From Neelides folsomi (lineage: Eukaryota > Arthropoda > Collembola > Neelipleona > Neelidae), in assembly GCA_034687125.1 (NCBI GenBank), contig JAQGBZ010000452.1, forward strand, positions 1-46,471: a DNA stretch of 46,471 nucleotides, given 5' to 3'. A program made the translations under genes and the position numbers. Under the pieces are notes generated by a model, which was not told the origin of the DNA, made no database searches, and worked only from the letters and a program-made list of their open reading frames with translations. Numbering within the stretch: the first letter of the stretch is position 1; each line of letters starts with the position of its first letter. Below, piece by piece: positions 1 to 12,600 of this stretch.

Positions 1-1910
1 TGTCATAATCTAGTAATTTCTTTTGGAAAATCTCATATTTCAATTAAGACTACAATTTATCGATTTTTTGACTATCTTAAAAACTTGATGAAAGTTGTTT
101 TAATGTCGTTAATTCTCTTGGAAATACTCGTATTTCATTTGAAAACACAAATTATTAATTTCATGACAAATCGCAATATGTTGAAAGTTACCTTAATCTC
201 GTTAATACAGTTTGAAACGTACGGATTTCATATTTAATCTAAAATTGTGGATTTTTTCACTATCGTACCAAAAGTGATGAAACTTGTCATAATCTAGTAA
301 TTTCTTTTGGAAAATCTGATATTTAAATTAAGACTACAATTTATCGATTTCTTCACTATCAGACTAAAAGCGATGAAAATTGTCTTAATCCCGTAATTTC
401 TATTAGAAAATCTCATAATTTATTTAAGACTACTATTTATCGATTTCTTCACTAACAGACTAAAAGCGATGAAAATTGTTTTAATCTCGTAATTTCTATT
501 AGAAAATCTCATAATTTATTTATGACTACTATTTATCAATTTCTTCACTATCAGACTAAAAGCGATGAAAATTGTCTTAATCTCGTAATTTCTCTTGAAA
601 AATTTTATATATTAATTAAGACTACTATTTATCAATTTCTTCACTATCAGACTAAAAGCGATAAAAATTGTCTTAATCTCCTAAATTCTTTTCTCATAAA
701 ACCATAAATTATGAATTTCTTCACTATCACACCAAAAGTGTTGAAACTTTTCATAATAACGAAATTTCGCTTGGAAACAAAATTATTTCATACAGAACAG
801 CAAATTATCGATTTCTTCACGTTCGCACCGAGATGATAGATATCAACCATTTGGATATTTCTCTTGGAAAACCTCATATTTTCAAAATTGATGAAAGTTG
901 TAATAATCTCAGTTTGAAACGATCTCCTTTCATTCAAAACAACAATTTATTATTTTCTTCACTGTCTGACCAAATGTGATGAAGTTTTAATAATAATGTA
1001 ATCTCGCTTGAATACGCTCCTATTTCAAATGGAATATTAATTTATTGATTTCTTCACTTTCGTACTATAATTGATGAAACCTCTTAATCTCGTTATTTTT
1101 CTCTTATTTTATTAAGTCTTCACTATCAGTCCAAAAGTGAAAATTGAATTCTCGCTTGGGAACGTTATTCTCTTACAACAAATTATCGATTTCTTCAATA
1201 TAGCAATAAAAGATGAAAATATTAATTTCGTTTACTCACTTAGAACGCTCATATTTCTTTTAGAAAAAAAGTTATAGATTTCCTCAATATCGAAATATAA
1301 AATTTGTCAATCTCTTTACTTCGTTTGGAAACATTCGTATTTCATTTAAAACAACAATATATCGATTTCTTTTCTTTCGAAATAAAAGTGATGAAAGTTA
1401 TCATAATTTAGTTATCTCACTAGTTAACGCTTTAATTTAGTTTAGAACCAAAAATTACCCATTTCATCAATATCGAAATTATAAAATTTGTCAATTTCTT
1501 TATTTTGTTTGGAAACACTCGTATATTATTTTGAACCACAAATTATCGATTTCTTTAATATCGCAATAAAAGTGATGAAAGATATCATTTTCGCTTACCC
1601 ACTTGGAAACGATCCTATTCCATTTAGAACCAAAAATTATCGATTTCCTCAATATTGAAAATATTAATAAAATTAAAATCTTTTTATTTCGTTTGGAAAC
1701 ACTCATATTTCATATAAAACAATCATTTATCGAATTCTTTTCTATCGAAATAAAAGTGATGAAAAGTTATCATAATTTCGTTTGGAAACACTCGTGTTTT
1801 ATTTTTAACCACAAATAATCGATTTCTTCAATATCGCAATAAAAGTTATAATTTAGTTATCTCTCTTGGAAACGGTCCTACTTCGTTTAGAACCAAAAAT
1901 TATCAATTTA
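1..1910. repeat. Diverged tandem array, unit about 96 bp
   Basis: An AT-rich unit recurs through the first 1.9 kb. Each unit carries a core like TATCGATTTCTTCACTATC, then an AAAAGTGATGAAAnTTGT segment, then a TAATTTC..TTGGAAA..CTC segment. In the best preserved part (about 340-720) the core recurs at 345, 441, 537 and 633, a spacing of 96 bp. Further right the spacing drifts and units lose parts (cores near 1,187, 1,363, 1,545, 1,640, 1,725 and 1,817). The array runs off the left edge, so its full size is unknown. Short open frames inside it (for example 522-707) only read the repeat and are not genes. It looks like an old satellite or minisatellite block. Confidence 0.85.
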
Positions 1911-2789
1911 ATGTTAGTAGCTTAACTTACAAAGAAGTGATTCTGTTGTCTTTATTAATTGATCTCATCTCTGTCACATCTGGCATTATAGATGTAAAAG
2001 TTCCTACATCCTACGACTGCATTTCAGTTCTAAAAGATAAGACCCTGTGGTACAAGCGCTCTCATTCTATCCTCCTTTCCCATTCTCTCCATTGAAAGTT
2101 TACTCTCATAACAAGCTGCATCTGTACATTTTCCAAAGTTATTCAACGATTGTCAGTGAGATGAAATATTATAATTTTATTTCTCATAATAAATATAACG
2201 TTAATTAGCATTTAGCATGTTATATAAAATTATATATTATACGTAGATCCCAGATAATCCATTTTTCAAAAACAACGCCCCCATACATACACATTATTAA
2301 CATTATTTAAAAAATTTATGTATGTTATTTATATGTATATATTATTTTATGTCAAAAATCAATTGGAATGTAAAATAAATAAATGAATTTTATTTTAAAT
2401 TGTCCAAACGGATTTGAATAAATTACACATAGTTATATATTAGATATTATAATATTAAGTATGACCAATCTTAGTTGTGGTAAAATCACTCAACTACTTA
2501 CACTCTTCCAACCATCATGAATTACATCTCTATGTAGAAAAGGGTCCATTATGCGCGTTTTTTATCAACAATGAAATTTCCTTAAGGTTTAGGATCACAA
2601 TTCACAACATTAAATCATAATTCCACTTTTTCTTCTAATACATAATAATTTTAAGTGAGTTGATCCAAGCAGATTGATTTTTAATGTTGTACTTTCGCTT
2701 CTTTGACGCCTACGCTTTCCTACAAAGAAGACATTTCCAGTTGAAATACAAATGGCAGCAATGGGATTTTCTATCTGAGAGCGAATGAT
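1911..2789. other. AT-rich spacer, aminopeptidase 3' flank
   Basis: No coding frame with splice signals or recognisable family is visible. The right part probably contains the 3' untranslated region of the minus-strand aminopeptidase gene. The left part abuts the tandem array. No RNA gene or inverted-repeat element was seen. Confidence 0.5.
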
Positions 2790-5700
2790 TTACAGGCAGG
2801 TCGAAGGAAATCCAAAAGAATCTTCTAAATGTGAGAAAATGTTCTTATTGTACAAATAAGATACAGATAGCTCCTCCACTCCACAACCTTGACATTGAGG
2901 TTTAAAAATGGAAAAAACGTAAGGTTCACTTCCTCCAGCCCATCTTTCACTAAAAACATTCAAAAGATCAGCATTACGTTCATCATAAATATGTACATTA
3001 TTAATTATTACAAATGTACTAGAGGTCATTTTAATTTTCCTTACAGATTTATCAAGGTGCTTTCGAAGCCAATCCCCAATTGTTTTCTCGTTTTTCTGTA
3101 GCCAACGGATGTTGAGCCGAATCATTTCCTGACTTTGATTCAACGCCCGAGCTCCAGATCCAACGTCAAGTCCACTAAAGAAACTCGTCACCTGTAAATG
3201 AAAATAAAAACTTATTAACGAATCTCATTCCCAACCTAATCTTCAATCTTTATCCTTTTATAAAAGGGCTTCAATTAGATAAAATAAAATGCTATGGAAG
3301 AATGCATGTTTATAATAAGAACTTGGGTGTATAAAGTATTTGAATGGGAACCTCTGCGTTGTCAAACTCTGAAGAAAAGTGTGAGATGACGGCTGTGATG
3401 AGTGACCCCATCGTGAAAGATCCTTCACCGAACATATTTTGGAGATGAAGCCAATGAGCTCTCAAATGTCTCCAGGCTAAAAGCCGCCCATTTGGATTTG
3501 CAGCCACGACAGCTAAAACCGTGCGAACATCTTGAGGGCGGACCAAGTCACGATCGAGGCACGCTTCCAAATATCTAATAATAATTAATTATTAGCACAC
3601 TCCTTTTTATTAAATCTCAAATCTTTAGGATTAGTTAAATGAGAGCTTAAAAATCTTACTGTTGGAGAAGCCACGGATCTGTAGAGGATCCAAGTGCTTT
3701 GAGAAGGAGTTTTTTCTCACTTGGAACTTGGGTCTTGTTGTACTGGGACCAACAATGGTCCCAAGCTTGAACGCCTCCGTGTTTAACTCCTGGAATAAAC
3801 AAAGTGATGAATACAAAAGTAGAAGATTGTAAAGTTGAAAGCTGTTTAAGTTTAAGTTTAATTTTTAATTTCCAATGATTTCATTTACCTGCCGAATAAA
3901 CAACTTCTCTCAAATTGGGTGGAATTCGATCCCTTGGTGTTCCCTTCACCATCCAATTGTTGAATCTGGTCGTGGCTTCCTTGATGGCTTCTTTATTTTC
4001 GCAGTGGATGGCTGCGGCCAAGATGTCTGCTCGTAACAACCTGGAAATATTTCATTCAGTTTCATTCGTGAAAATGTTTCACTTGAAAAAGCTTTCAAGT
4101 TAATTCATTTCAACCACGGCCCTTCCATTTTAAACAGAATGTAAATATGTTTAGTTGAAGTGGAAAGACGTAGGAGTGAATGATTCCATTAAATTGATTT
4201 ACTTGGTGAGGTGAGTGCCGTTGTCTTGCCATCCAACCTTCAGATAAATGGGATCTAGAAGTTTGAGCAAGTATTGGAGAAGTAGTCGATGTGAAGGTTT
4301 GTCGTAAAGGATTTTCGACCACGTTCGGAAATGCTCAAGGGCCGTGGCCCAAGGCACGTATTCAGTTTCCTTCAAAAGATATTGACTCAACTCCAGAGGG
4401 ATCTCGGCACTGATCAGCCCGGCTCTGGAACAATACAAAACTCAATATTTAAAATCCTCTTTCAAACATTACCAATGGTGATGTTTACCCTTAGTAGAAT
4501 CATTTAATTTAATTCTTAAAGCTCCACTTCCATGGTTCTTACTTGCAAAGAGTGAACGCGTCGTCGATGAGCGAAGCGCGATCGGTTGGGGAGAAAACGG
4601 AGGGATTGGTGAGGAGGACGTTGACCAAATTGTCCCATAATTGACCCTCGTACAACACCCGATAGAATCCCGTTTGGTTCACGTTAAATTTAATCCAATC
4701 TGCTCGAGCCGGCATGGGGAACTCGTCTGGATCCAAACATTTAAATGAAAAAGATGGTGAAGTGAAGGTTGGATTAACTCACAATCTGTCATGTTCATCC
4801 AAACGAGTTGGATGGTCCTTGGTTGAACGTTGGTGACGAAGGAGAGCGGAACGAACCATTTGTAATTAAATGGTGATTTGTTCATCTCAGTAGTCGTCTC
4901 GTTGTCGTCAGGGTTGAGGAGGAATCGCTCTTGCTCAGCTTTGATCGTCCGGTTCTCGAGTCTGATTCGAATGAGCGGATAGCCCATTTGGAGTGTCCAC
5001 GTGTCCATGATCGTCTAAATCAATCAAATTGCGAATTCATTCTAATTGACCATTTGTCTCACTTTGACTTCGATGGTTCCGTTGGTGCTTCTGCTCAGAG
5101 CGCTCCACAAGTCGTTCGTCTCAGCATTGGCGAATTTGTGTATGTTGAGATAATCCATAAGACCCAGACGCAGAGTGTCTTGGCCCAAAACAGATTCCAA
5201 CATGTACAGAATTGACGCTCCCTGAGATAAAAACTCATTTGAATGGTTCTAACTGAAATAAAATGACAATTATACTTCATTCAAATATCTTCTACCTTGC
5301 TGTATGAAATGGTGTCGAAAATGGCTTCAATTTCCTTTGGGTCGTGAACTTCAACAGAAATGGGATGACTGCTCATGAGAGCGTCCAATGCGAGGGCCGG
5401 CTGAGTTTTCTCCAAAACAAATTGCTCCATCATTTTCCACTCTGGTCGAATCTCGTCCACACCAACATATCTACATAATTCATATTTTGACACAGATTCA
5501 CACTCGGATTTCCTATTTCTAAAATTTCACAGGACAATAAAACTCACTCGACAAAACTGGCAAATCCTTCATTAAGCCAAAGATCGTTCCACCATTTCAT
5601 CGTTACGAGATTTCCGAACCACTGAAAGATTCCAAATACTTATTATTTTAATTATTTATTCAAGAGGAATCTTTAAAATAAATGTCTATATTGACCTGAT

Positions 5701-8239
5701 GGGCAAATTCGTGTGCCACAACCACAGCAACCCATTGATGAGCTGCAGAACTGCTCTCGTTCCGATCATACAATATAGAAGTCTCCCGGTATGTAATCAG
5801 ACCCCTATAGACCAAACACAAAACCATTAAAATTCGACCTTTACGAAGTAAATACAACAATAACGATTTACCAATTTTCCATCGCTCCGGCCCCAAAGTC
5901 AGGGATTGCAATGAGATCTAAAAATGAGATTAGGAATTTAAGTAAACTAATAATATCAAATCCGAATTTAAATATTAACAACAAGTGAACCTTGTTTGGG
6001 CAGAGGATAGGGAACTCCGAAGAAGTTGTCGTAGTAATCCATGAGTTGGACAGCGGTGTTGAGAGCGAACGTCGCTTGGTTGGTCAGCCCAGGCGGAGTG
6101 TGAATCGACACCTCGACACCTTTAGATGTTTTACTTCCACTGCTCTCGTAGTCGCACACGACGAACGCCACAAGATAAGTGCTCATCTCAACAGACTCCT
6201 CGAACTCGTCCCTCCACTACAAATATCCACGCGAAATTAATCAATGCATTATACATATACATTATACATATACATGTTCATACATATCTGTAGTTGTATT
6301 GAATAAAGTGAAAGCTTATTATTATGGATAAATTGGATCAAATAGAATTAAGTTAATAAAGGGAATGAATCCAATAAGAATACCAATTCCATGTTGTATC
6401 CATAATAGACAGTTTCAATTTTTTTAATGGGCATGTTAAACAGCGACTTGTGCATTTGGTTCCGAATGATGATCATTTTGAACGTGGCTTTGAACTGCGG
6501 CTCGTCGAAGCAGGGAAAGGCCGATCGAGCGTAGGTGGGCTCAAAATGAGTCGTGGCCAAATATCTGAAAATTCATAAGATTAATGTGAGTTGATCTTCA
6601 TTGTTGCGGACCTTCTTTCTCCATTGGCATTGACGTATGATGAGAGATAGAATCCTTCTAGTTCGAGTGAGATCTTTGTTTGGAATCGGATGCCGAGTGA
6701 GTAGTTTTTGTCCGGAGTGAGATGGCTCCCCTCCCCCAGCTCCAAATACATCTGAAAGAGGGAATGATTTGAAACTGGGCCCCTCGTAAAACATTCATTC
6801 AATATGGAAATGTGTCGGAATGAGAAATCTGCAATGTGGCTCACTTTCCCCAATCTCCCAAACTCACCGGTTGTAAAATGTTATCGGCAAACCCGAAATA
6901 TCATTGAGAAAGAAAGGTTTAACTCCATCATAAACCTTCCCATTGGACCAATGGGGGTTCCTTATTAAACTTCATTTCTCAAGGCCCTTTTGATTCAATT
7001 AGGTCTAATGGAGGACCTTCGGTGGTTCAAAATCCGAGTCGGCCATTTGCACCGAGACCAGGAATTAAGTTGGTCTAATGGACGATTGCCATCAGAAGAC
7101 CCCAATTTCCTTTTCAAAGGTGGGTTGAATAAATGGAATGACAGCCCCGAATGCGGCAAATGGGTTTTAAAGGGAAGGAATGAGCTTTTAGCATTAAATA
7201 ATCTATCAGGAAGATCTCTTTTCGCATGCAAATATTTGGGAATGTGAGAAATGGGTCAATAGATTGGAAGTGGGAAGGAGTCGTATATTGGGGCTCGGAA
7301 TCATTCCCTCCCAAGGGTGGTAAATAGTGGGGCGGGGCCGGAAGTAGTTTGAGTAATTACTTGTTGGTGCGGGGGATACTCGAGGAGTCGGGAGATGTTG
7401 TGGGGCTCTCCGGGTCTTCCGTCTTCAATGGCCTCTTCCTTGACCCACTTCTCGATGATTCGGAGGTTCCTGCTGTGGAACACGATGAACTCCGTCTTCT
7501 GGGTCACCACGAACTGGATCACCACCCATCCTGGGAAGGCCAAATGTCACATCACTCTCTCTCCCTCTCCCTCCTTGTTGGTACAATTAGGATTGCCCAC
7601 CCGTCACATCCAGCGTGGTGAGGTTTGGGTGGATGGAGATGGTGTAGTGGAGCGGACGAACAAAGTCGGGAAGTCTACTTTGGTTCCAAGGGAAGATTTC
7701 CCCGGTTGGGAGGAGGAACGGATTTCCGTCCGATGCATCATCCGAAGGGTTGAAGGCCGAGTCGGTGCTTCCGCCAAGGAAGCTGCAACCTAAACATCAA
7801 TTTCATCTAAACTTCCTTCTCCTTTCCATCATTCATTCCCATCCACATCAAATGATTTATATAATTTTGCGATAAAATATGCAAACCACTCAGGGGTGTA
7901 GCAAAGGCGATGATCACAGCCACGAAAAAAAGCCCAATGAAGACGAAGATGGAAATGAAAACGGCTCGGCGTTGGGAACAAACAGCAATTCGATCGCGCT
8001 CGTAAAGTCCACGTTTCGTTACTGAAGCAGTTTCACCTGCAAACAAATATCGAGTAATATAAATTGCCCATTAAGGGTGAAACAACAAGTTGAATGCCTT
8101 GAAAATTAATGTTTAATTAATGAAAATTAAGTGTTAAAGCTAAAAATGAGCTGGGGATATTTTTCAATCCTGAAAAAGGATTCTCACCCGTGAGGAAGGC
8201 CACGTCGTCGACTTCGTGTTCGTTCATTTTGACGCTCAT
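2790..8239 (-). CDS. Membrane aminopeptidase N-like M1 zinc metallopeptidase, 19 exons
   Basis: Spliced model of 1,071 residues; all 18 junctions keep frame. Exons (descending): 8239-8188, 8036-7887, 7789-7601, 7530-7361, 6751-6612, 6564-6384, 6216-5991, 5917-5872, 5804-5696, 5621-5548, 5470-5296, 5221-5063, 5014-4783, 4726-4543, 4424-4203, 4040-3889, 3789-3660, 3574-3352, 3191-2790. A short cytoplasmic N-terminus is followed by one hydrophobic segment ([20 protein letters not shown], residues about 44-63), so it is a type II membrane protein with the catalytic part outside. Seen: the substrate-binding GAMENWG motif, the zinc site HEFAHQW and downstream glutamate in NEGF, then an ERAP1-like C-terminal region. 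The family removes N-terminal neutral residues from peptides. The last exon has about 75 residues beyond the usual family end and contains a possible internal donor. A second in-frame ATG lies four codons after the chosen start. Confidence 0.93.
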
Positions 8240-8858
8240 TCTAAAAGACTTTGAGGAGGACATGAGGATTCCCTCGACATAGTCCGAGGGATGGACTGTT
8301 GATGTCCCTCTTTCTCAAGCGGGGCCAGGGAGAGAATGAACGCGGCAGGACCCGGGTGAGATGACGCACCAGGTCCACCTCAATCGATCGCCGGTGAATC
8401 CCCCCACCCTCGGAATCCGAAATGCGGAACAACCCTTGTGCACCCTCCGACCCACCCTACATACATTTCCCCCAATTCGCCCAGGATAATCCCGCACCCT
8501 GCTTTAATGAAACATTCCCCTAAAACACATACTCCCCTGTTGAGAAAAGATTACAACCACGTTCCAAAGGTTCCATATTTTGGAAATCGTAAAACTGCAT
8601 CTACAATTAACTATTTATTTATAACTACTTTTAATTGATGGAAAATATTCTTTACTAAATGCCTTTGAGAGAAAGTAATAGAGCCAAGAAATTTTTACAT
8701 GAACGGTGATGCAAAACATGACATGAGGATGATGAATAGAAAAAGTTTACAATTTTATTGAATGAATATTGAATGAAAATGTTTATCTATTGAGAAATTG
8801 AAATGGAAATTGTTGAATGCCCGAGTTTTAAATATTTACTCAACTTGGTAATGATGTT
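8240..8858. other. Spacer between aminopeptidase start and secreted-peptide gene
   Basis: The part near 8,240-8,500 is GC-richer, with C-rich runs on the plus strand, and is the likely promoter and 5' leader of the aminopeptidase gene. The right part holds the 3' untranslated region of the small secreted-peptide gene, with AATAAA on the minus strand at 8,754-8,759. No further gene is supported. Confidence 0.45.
8754..8759 (-). terminator. Polyadenylation signal AATAAA of secreted-peptide gene
   Basis: AATAAA on the minus strand lies about 100 bases beyond the stop codon of the small secreted-peptide gene (8,859-9,303). The surroundings are AT-rich, so the hexamer could occur by chance; its placement is right for a short 3' untranslated region. 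Confidence 0.4.
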
Positions 8859-9303
8859 TTAGATTGGATCCGGGGGGATTTGAGTGGTGAATGAAGAAAC
8901 CATTGTTGTTTCACTGTGATCTTTCTCATAGGAAGGTTCCTCGGTCCCAAACCACCACACGAACGGAGCATCAATCCAAGCTTTATCTGCAGATAGAAAA
9001 ACATAAAAGGCCTCTCAAAGTGAATATAATATCAGGTGAGGTTTAAGTATCATAGATTAAGAATATGTGAAATGCTTTTTATATAAAGTAAATACCAATA
9101 AATGTATTTAATACATACAAACATAAGTATCCATTACATAGCAATGTCAATTATTATAAGTTGATATGTTTGAAAGTTATATATGATGGATCTAATAATA
9201 ATTGATAATTTATTGAATGAAAATAATATTTTTTACAACAAGGAGAAGGCGTGGAATGTTGAATTGCCAATGCCAAGAAAAAGGCCAAGATCCAAGGTCT
9301 CAT
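8859..9303 (-). CDS. Small secreted peptide, orphan, two exons
   Basis: Not a family I recognise. Exon 1 (9303-9237) encodes 22 residues that form a textbook signal peptide: MRPW, then the hydrophobic run ILAFFLALAI, then a polar QHSTPSP stretch. A donor GTAAAA follows. Exon 2 (8986-8859) begins after a strong acceptor (TTTTTCTATCTGCAG) and continues in frame to TAA, giving 64 residues. The mature part of about 45 residues has one cysteine, an aromatic block (APFVWWFG), an acidic Ser/Thr-rich middle and a proline-rich end (QIPPDPI). There is no dibasic cleavage site and no disulfide pattern, so it is neither a typical neuropeptide precursor nor a cysteine-rich effector. TATAAAAGG lies about 80 bases upstream of the ATG and AATAAA about 100 bases downstream of the stop. 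A plus-strand open frame at 9183-9428 overlaps exon 1 and is probably its shadow. Transcription is inferred only. Confidence 0.55.
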
Positions 9304-9378
9304 TTTCAAAATCACAATTTAAATTCATAAGTTATGGAAACGTGCAGAACGTGAGTGGAGAATGGAGAAGTGGAGTTC

Positions 9379-9387
9379 CTTTTATAC
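9379..9387 (-). promoter_or_regulatory. TATA box of secreted-peptide gene
   Basis: TATAAAAGG reads on the minus strand. A pyrimidine-rich CACTCACG segment about 30 bases downstream could hold the start site, and the signal-peptide ATG is at 9303. Position and order fit a TATA-driven RNA polymerase II promoter. Confidence 0.5.
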
Positions 9388-9691
9388 CAACATGGGACCA
9401 AGTTATTAATAATAAGATGGATATTTAATAGCTATTGATGATGTTGATGAAACAACTTACGCATTCTTCAACTTGTCTCATTTAAGATGTGGAAATGATA
9501 AGTGAACTTAAGATTGGGTAAAATTATTGTGAAATGAAAATAAAAGAATATTAAAGTGAATATATAATAGTTATTTATTAAACATTTTTAATACATTGAA
9601 TGAAAAGTTTTACGAGAATTCGAATTAGTATAAAAGGGGATCTACACTTATCACTCATTTTAGTGTTTCCATCAATTGAAGGTTGGTTGAA

Positions 9692-12600
9692 TTAAGGTGC
9701 CGCTTTCCTGAGGATGACGAATCCCTCGAGGACTGGTGAAAGAGAAGTAAAGTCCTCAGTGGCCAACTCGGCCCTTTCTCCATGGCCCAAAAGGACCGGC
9801 GTGGTGTAGGTTTGAAATCCCGTAATCGACTTCGGCTTCCCTGCCACCCCAACAATGTCGATGGCTTGGCCTACACGGACGGGAACAGGGAGCGGCTTCA
9901 AGTTCTCGTCGAAGGTCGCCAGCATCCGTGGGTTCATCGCCGTAGCAAGACAATAAAGGAGATAATGAGCTCTCCCCAGCACCATCCCTCTCACGTCCAT
10001 GAAGGCAAAGATCGCACTCAAAAGACCAGCAACGGCAACCGGACACAAAAGAGTCCTACAATTCAAAAAGCCATTAAATGAATCCAAATAGTCCTAAATG
10101 ACGAATGAAGTAATAAACCAACCTGTCGGAGTGGAAGGGCGAAAGTCCCAAAGTTCCCTTTCCCAGATGCACCAAACCCTGAGCGAGCCTGACCATGAAC
10201 AAATTGTTGGTGTCCTTTGCATGGTACGTGGCCAATTGGCGAAGCATCGCTGCCACCCTCGCATTGTTCGTTCCAGCCCCCACAATCCCCATGCAGAAGA
10301 TGGAGTTGAGGGCGACTTCTTGGTCTGCATCGTGGCTCAGCTTGCTCAAAGTGTCAAGGACCGTGAGTCGTGGGTTTGAGACCGAAAGCAAGGCGAGGGC
10401 GAGCGGGACACCTCGGCGGATGGCCGGTTCGCAATATCTTAGTAAGTGGCCGAAAGACCTAAAGGCCATATCCGTCCCAATGTCTTCTCCCATGGCGATG
10501 AGACCAATGCCGAGGGTAGCGGCTGTCTGCTGTGGCCCGAAATCCTTGTACTCCCTCCGCTGCTTCTCCTTCTCCTCTTCCTCCTTCTTTTTCTCCTTGG
10601 GGGTCAACTTGAACCGGGACTTGGTGGCCTTGGCCTCTGCCTCAAGCTCCTTCTTCCGTTGTTCCGTCTCGTTCACCGGTCCATCGTGGTGGGCCGAGAC
10701 GATGTGGAGGAGTTTCTGGATCTTGAGAACGTTCCCTGTCCCGGCATAGGCACATACTTCCACCAGAGTCGTGGCGAAGGACCGAAACGGTTCTGAAATG
10801 ACCTCAAGGGCCACAAACACTGTTTCCGCAGCTTCCTGTCTCCCGAGGTAGGTGAGGCCAAGACCAAGAGCGATGTATCTCGCATAGGAGTCCTTCAGCT
10901 CAACTTCCGTCCGCTCCATAAGACATTGGAGGAGCAGCGAAGTGACTTCGCCGTTGCAAGTGCCGACAGCAACAAGGCCGCACGCCAGTCCGGCCAACCC
11001 CATCATTTCCACACTGGGGGTGGAGGTGATGAGGACGGGCTGAAGAAGGTCGATGATATCCCCACGGTCGGTGCCGGCATAGGCAAGTCCAAGCCCCAGA
11101 ATGGCCCCGATCTTCATGGTGGAGCTCTGATGGGTGACGTAGTCGGAGAGAAGGGCCAAGGCCGGGTCGCACTCGTTCCTCACTCCACAGTTGACAATGC
11201 CGCAGGCCAGCAGTGCCCCGGCCTTGATATAGTCCTCTGCAGAGTACAAGTACTTGTCGATCTGTCCCAACCCACCGTCCACGTCCCAGAGAAGGATGAG
11301 GCCAAGAGATGCAGTGGCCGAAAGCATGCCATGTTCCTTGTTTTTGTAAAGCCATTTATTCCCGTCCTCGGTCAACAACTTGTCCCGTCCAAAACCTGCA
11401 TTGACGAAACCGCTCACGAAGGAAGCAGCCAGGTTTTGTCTGGCCGAATCAACCTGATTGGTGTAACTGCTACGACCGCCATCTGTTCAACATGTTTAAT
11501 TAATTGCCAATTTAAAAACTAATTTTTAATCAAATATGTTTTATTTATCAAGATTTTATGTTTAATGTTTAATTCTTATTTAATTTAACAATTGTTGCTT
11601 GTTTTATTTACCAAGATGGCTTTTGTAAACTTCATCTGGAGTTTTTGGCTCGAGAATGTCGAGTTCACGACCAAGAGCGAGGAAGTTTGTGTTGAGAAGA
11701 CTATTGGTCATAATGTCGTTGATTTCTCCTTGCAACTTCATTAGTTCACCTTCTGACTTCTTCGCGTCGACCAAATTGATCTCACAATGGGCCTAAAGCA
11801 TCATTTAATATAATTATATTAATACAATTAGTTTAAAGATTAAATCATTGAGTTATAAAAAGTTTTATGTCATTATTTTACCTGTTGACGGCCGATGATG
11901 AAAGCGAGTTGTTTCTTGAGCGAATCGTCCGGACATTCCTCGAGAATGGAAGCAATCAATTTGGAGTCGTTCAGCTGCATGGCAATCCGAAGGGCTTGCG
12001 TCCATTGGCCAAACTTCCGATAGAGCTTGAGGCAAGTCTCGAGAAGTCGATGGTTTTCCGGGTACGGCACATAGGGGACACAGGAGACCAAATAGCCACA
12101 AACACGTCCATGGACTTCCTCCACAACGGCTTCTTCCATGAGGTCCATCTTTTCAAGTTCCATGCTCAGGTCACAAGCGTCCGCCTCTGCATTGTGGCTC
12201 AAATTGTAATCCACGATGGATTTGGCCAAATTCATAAGATCCTTTTTCTTCTCGGCATCTTCCTCCACCAACTCCCACCTTCAGAAAAATATTAAATACC
12301 CTTTAAGTGCCATTTCCTAAATCATGTTTTTAAATTGGGGAATGGGAAACATATAGGGTTGTGGAGTCTCATGGAATGAAATTGTTTGAATAAGATGACG
12401 TTTCTTACCACTCTTGAGAAATTTCTCCAGCTAGATGCCGAACATATTCATGACCCCATTCCCCGACCTCACTTCCCTGTCCGAGCAAACGATAATTGAG
12501 TGTGTCTCGGCCTTCGCTGATTGTCATTGCGAGAACTGAGATGATGTCGGCACAGAATTTCTTCGTGGAGGCTTCCTCAATCTTGTCGTAGATTTCCTTG

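Noticed and set aside
522..707. 61-codon plus-strand open frame with internal repeat
   Set aside because: It reads two successive 96-bp repeat units (QFLHYQTKSD twice) and has no other support.
6241..6290. ATACAT-type short reiterations
   Set aside because: A small simple repeat inside an aminopeptidase intron; too short and ordinary to list as a feature.
9183..9428. 81-codon plus-strand open frame starting with ATG
   Set aside because: It lies antisense to the signal-peptide exon and TATA box of the minus-strand gene, has no splice partners, and its basic middle is the reverse of the hydrophobic signal sequence.
10195..10796. Long plus-strand frames opposite Rpn1
   Set aside because: Antisense shadows of the GC-rich repeat-coding exon, including a poly-Leu/Ser run opposite the Lys/Glu-rich linker.
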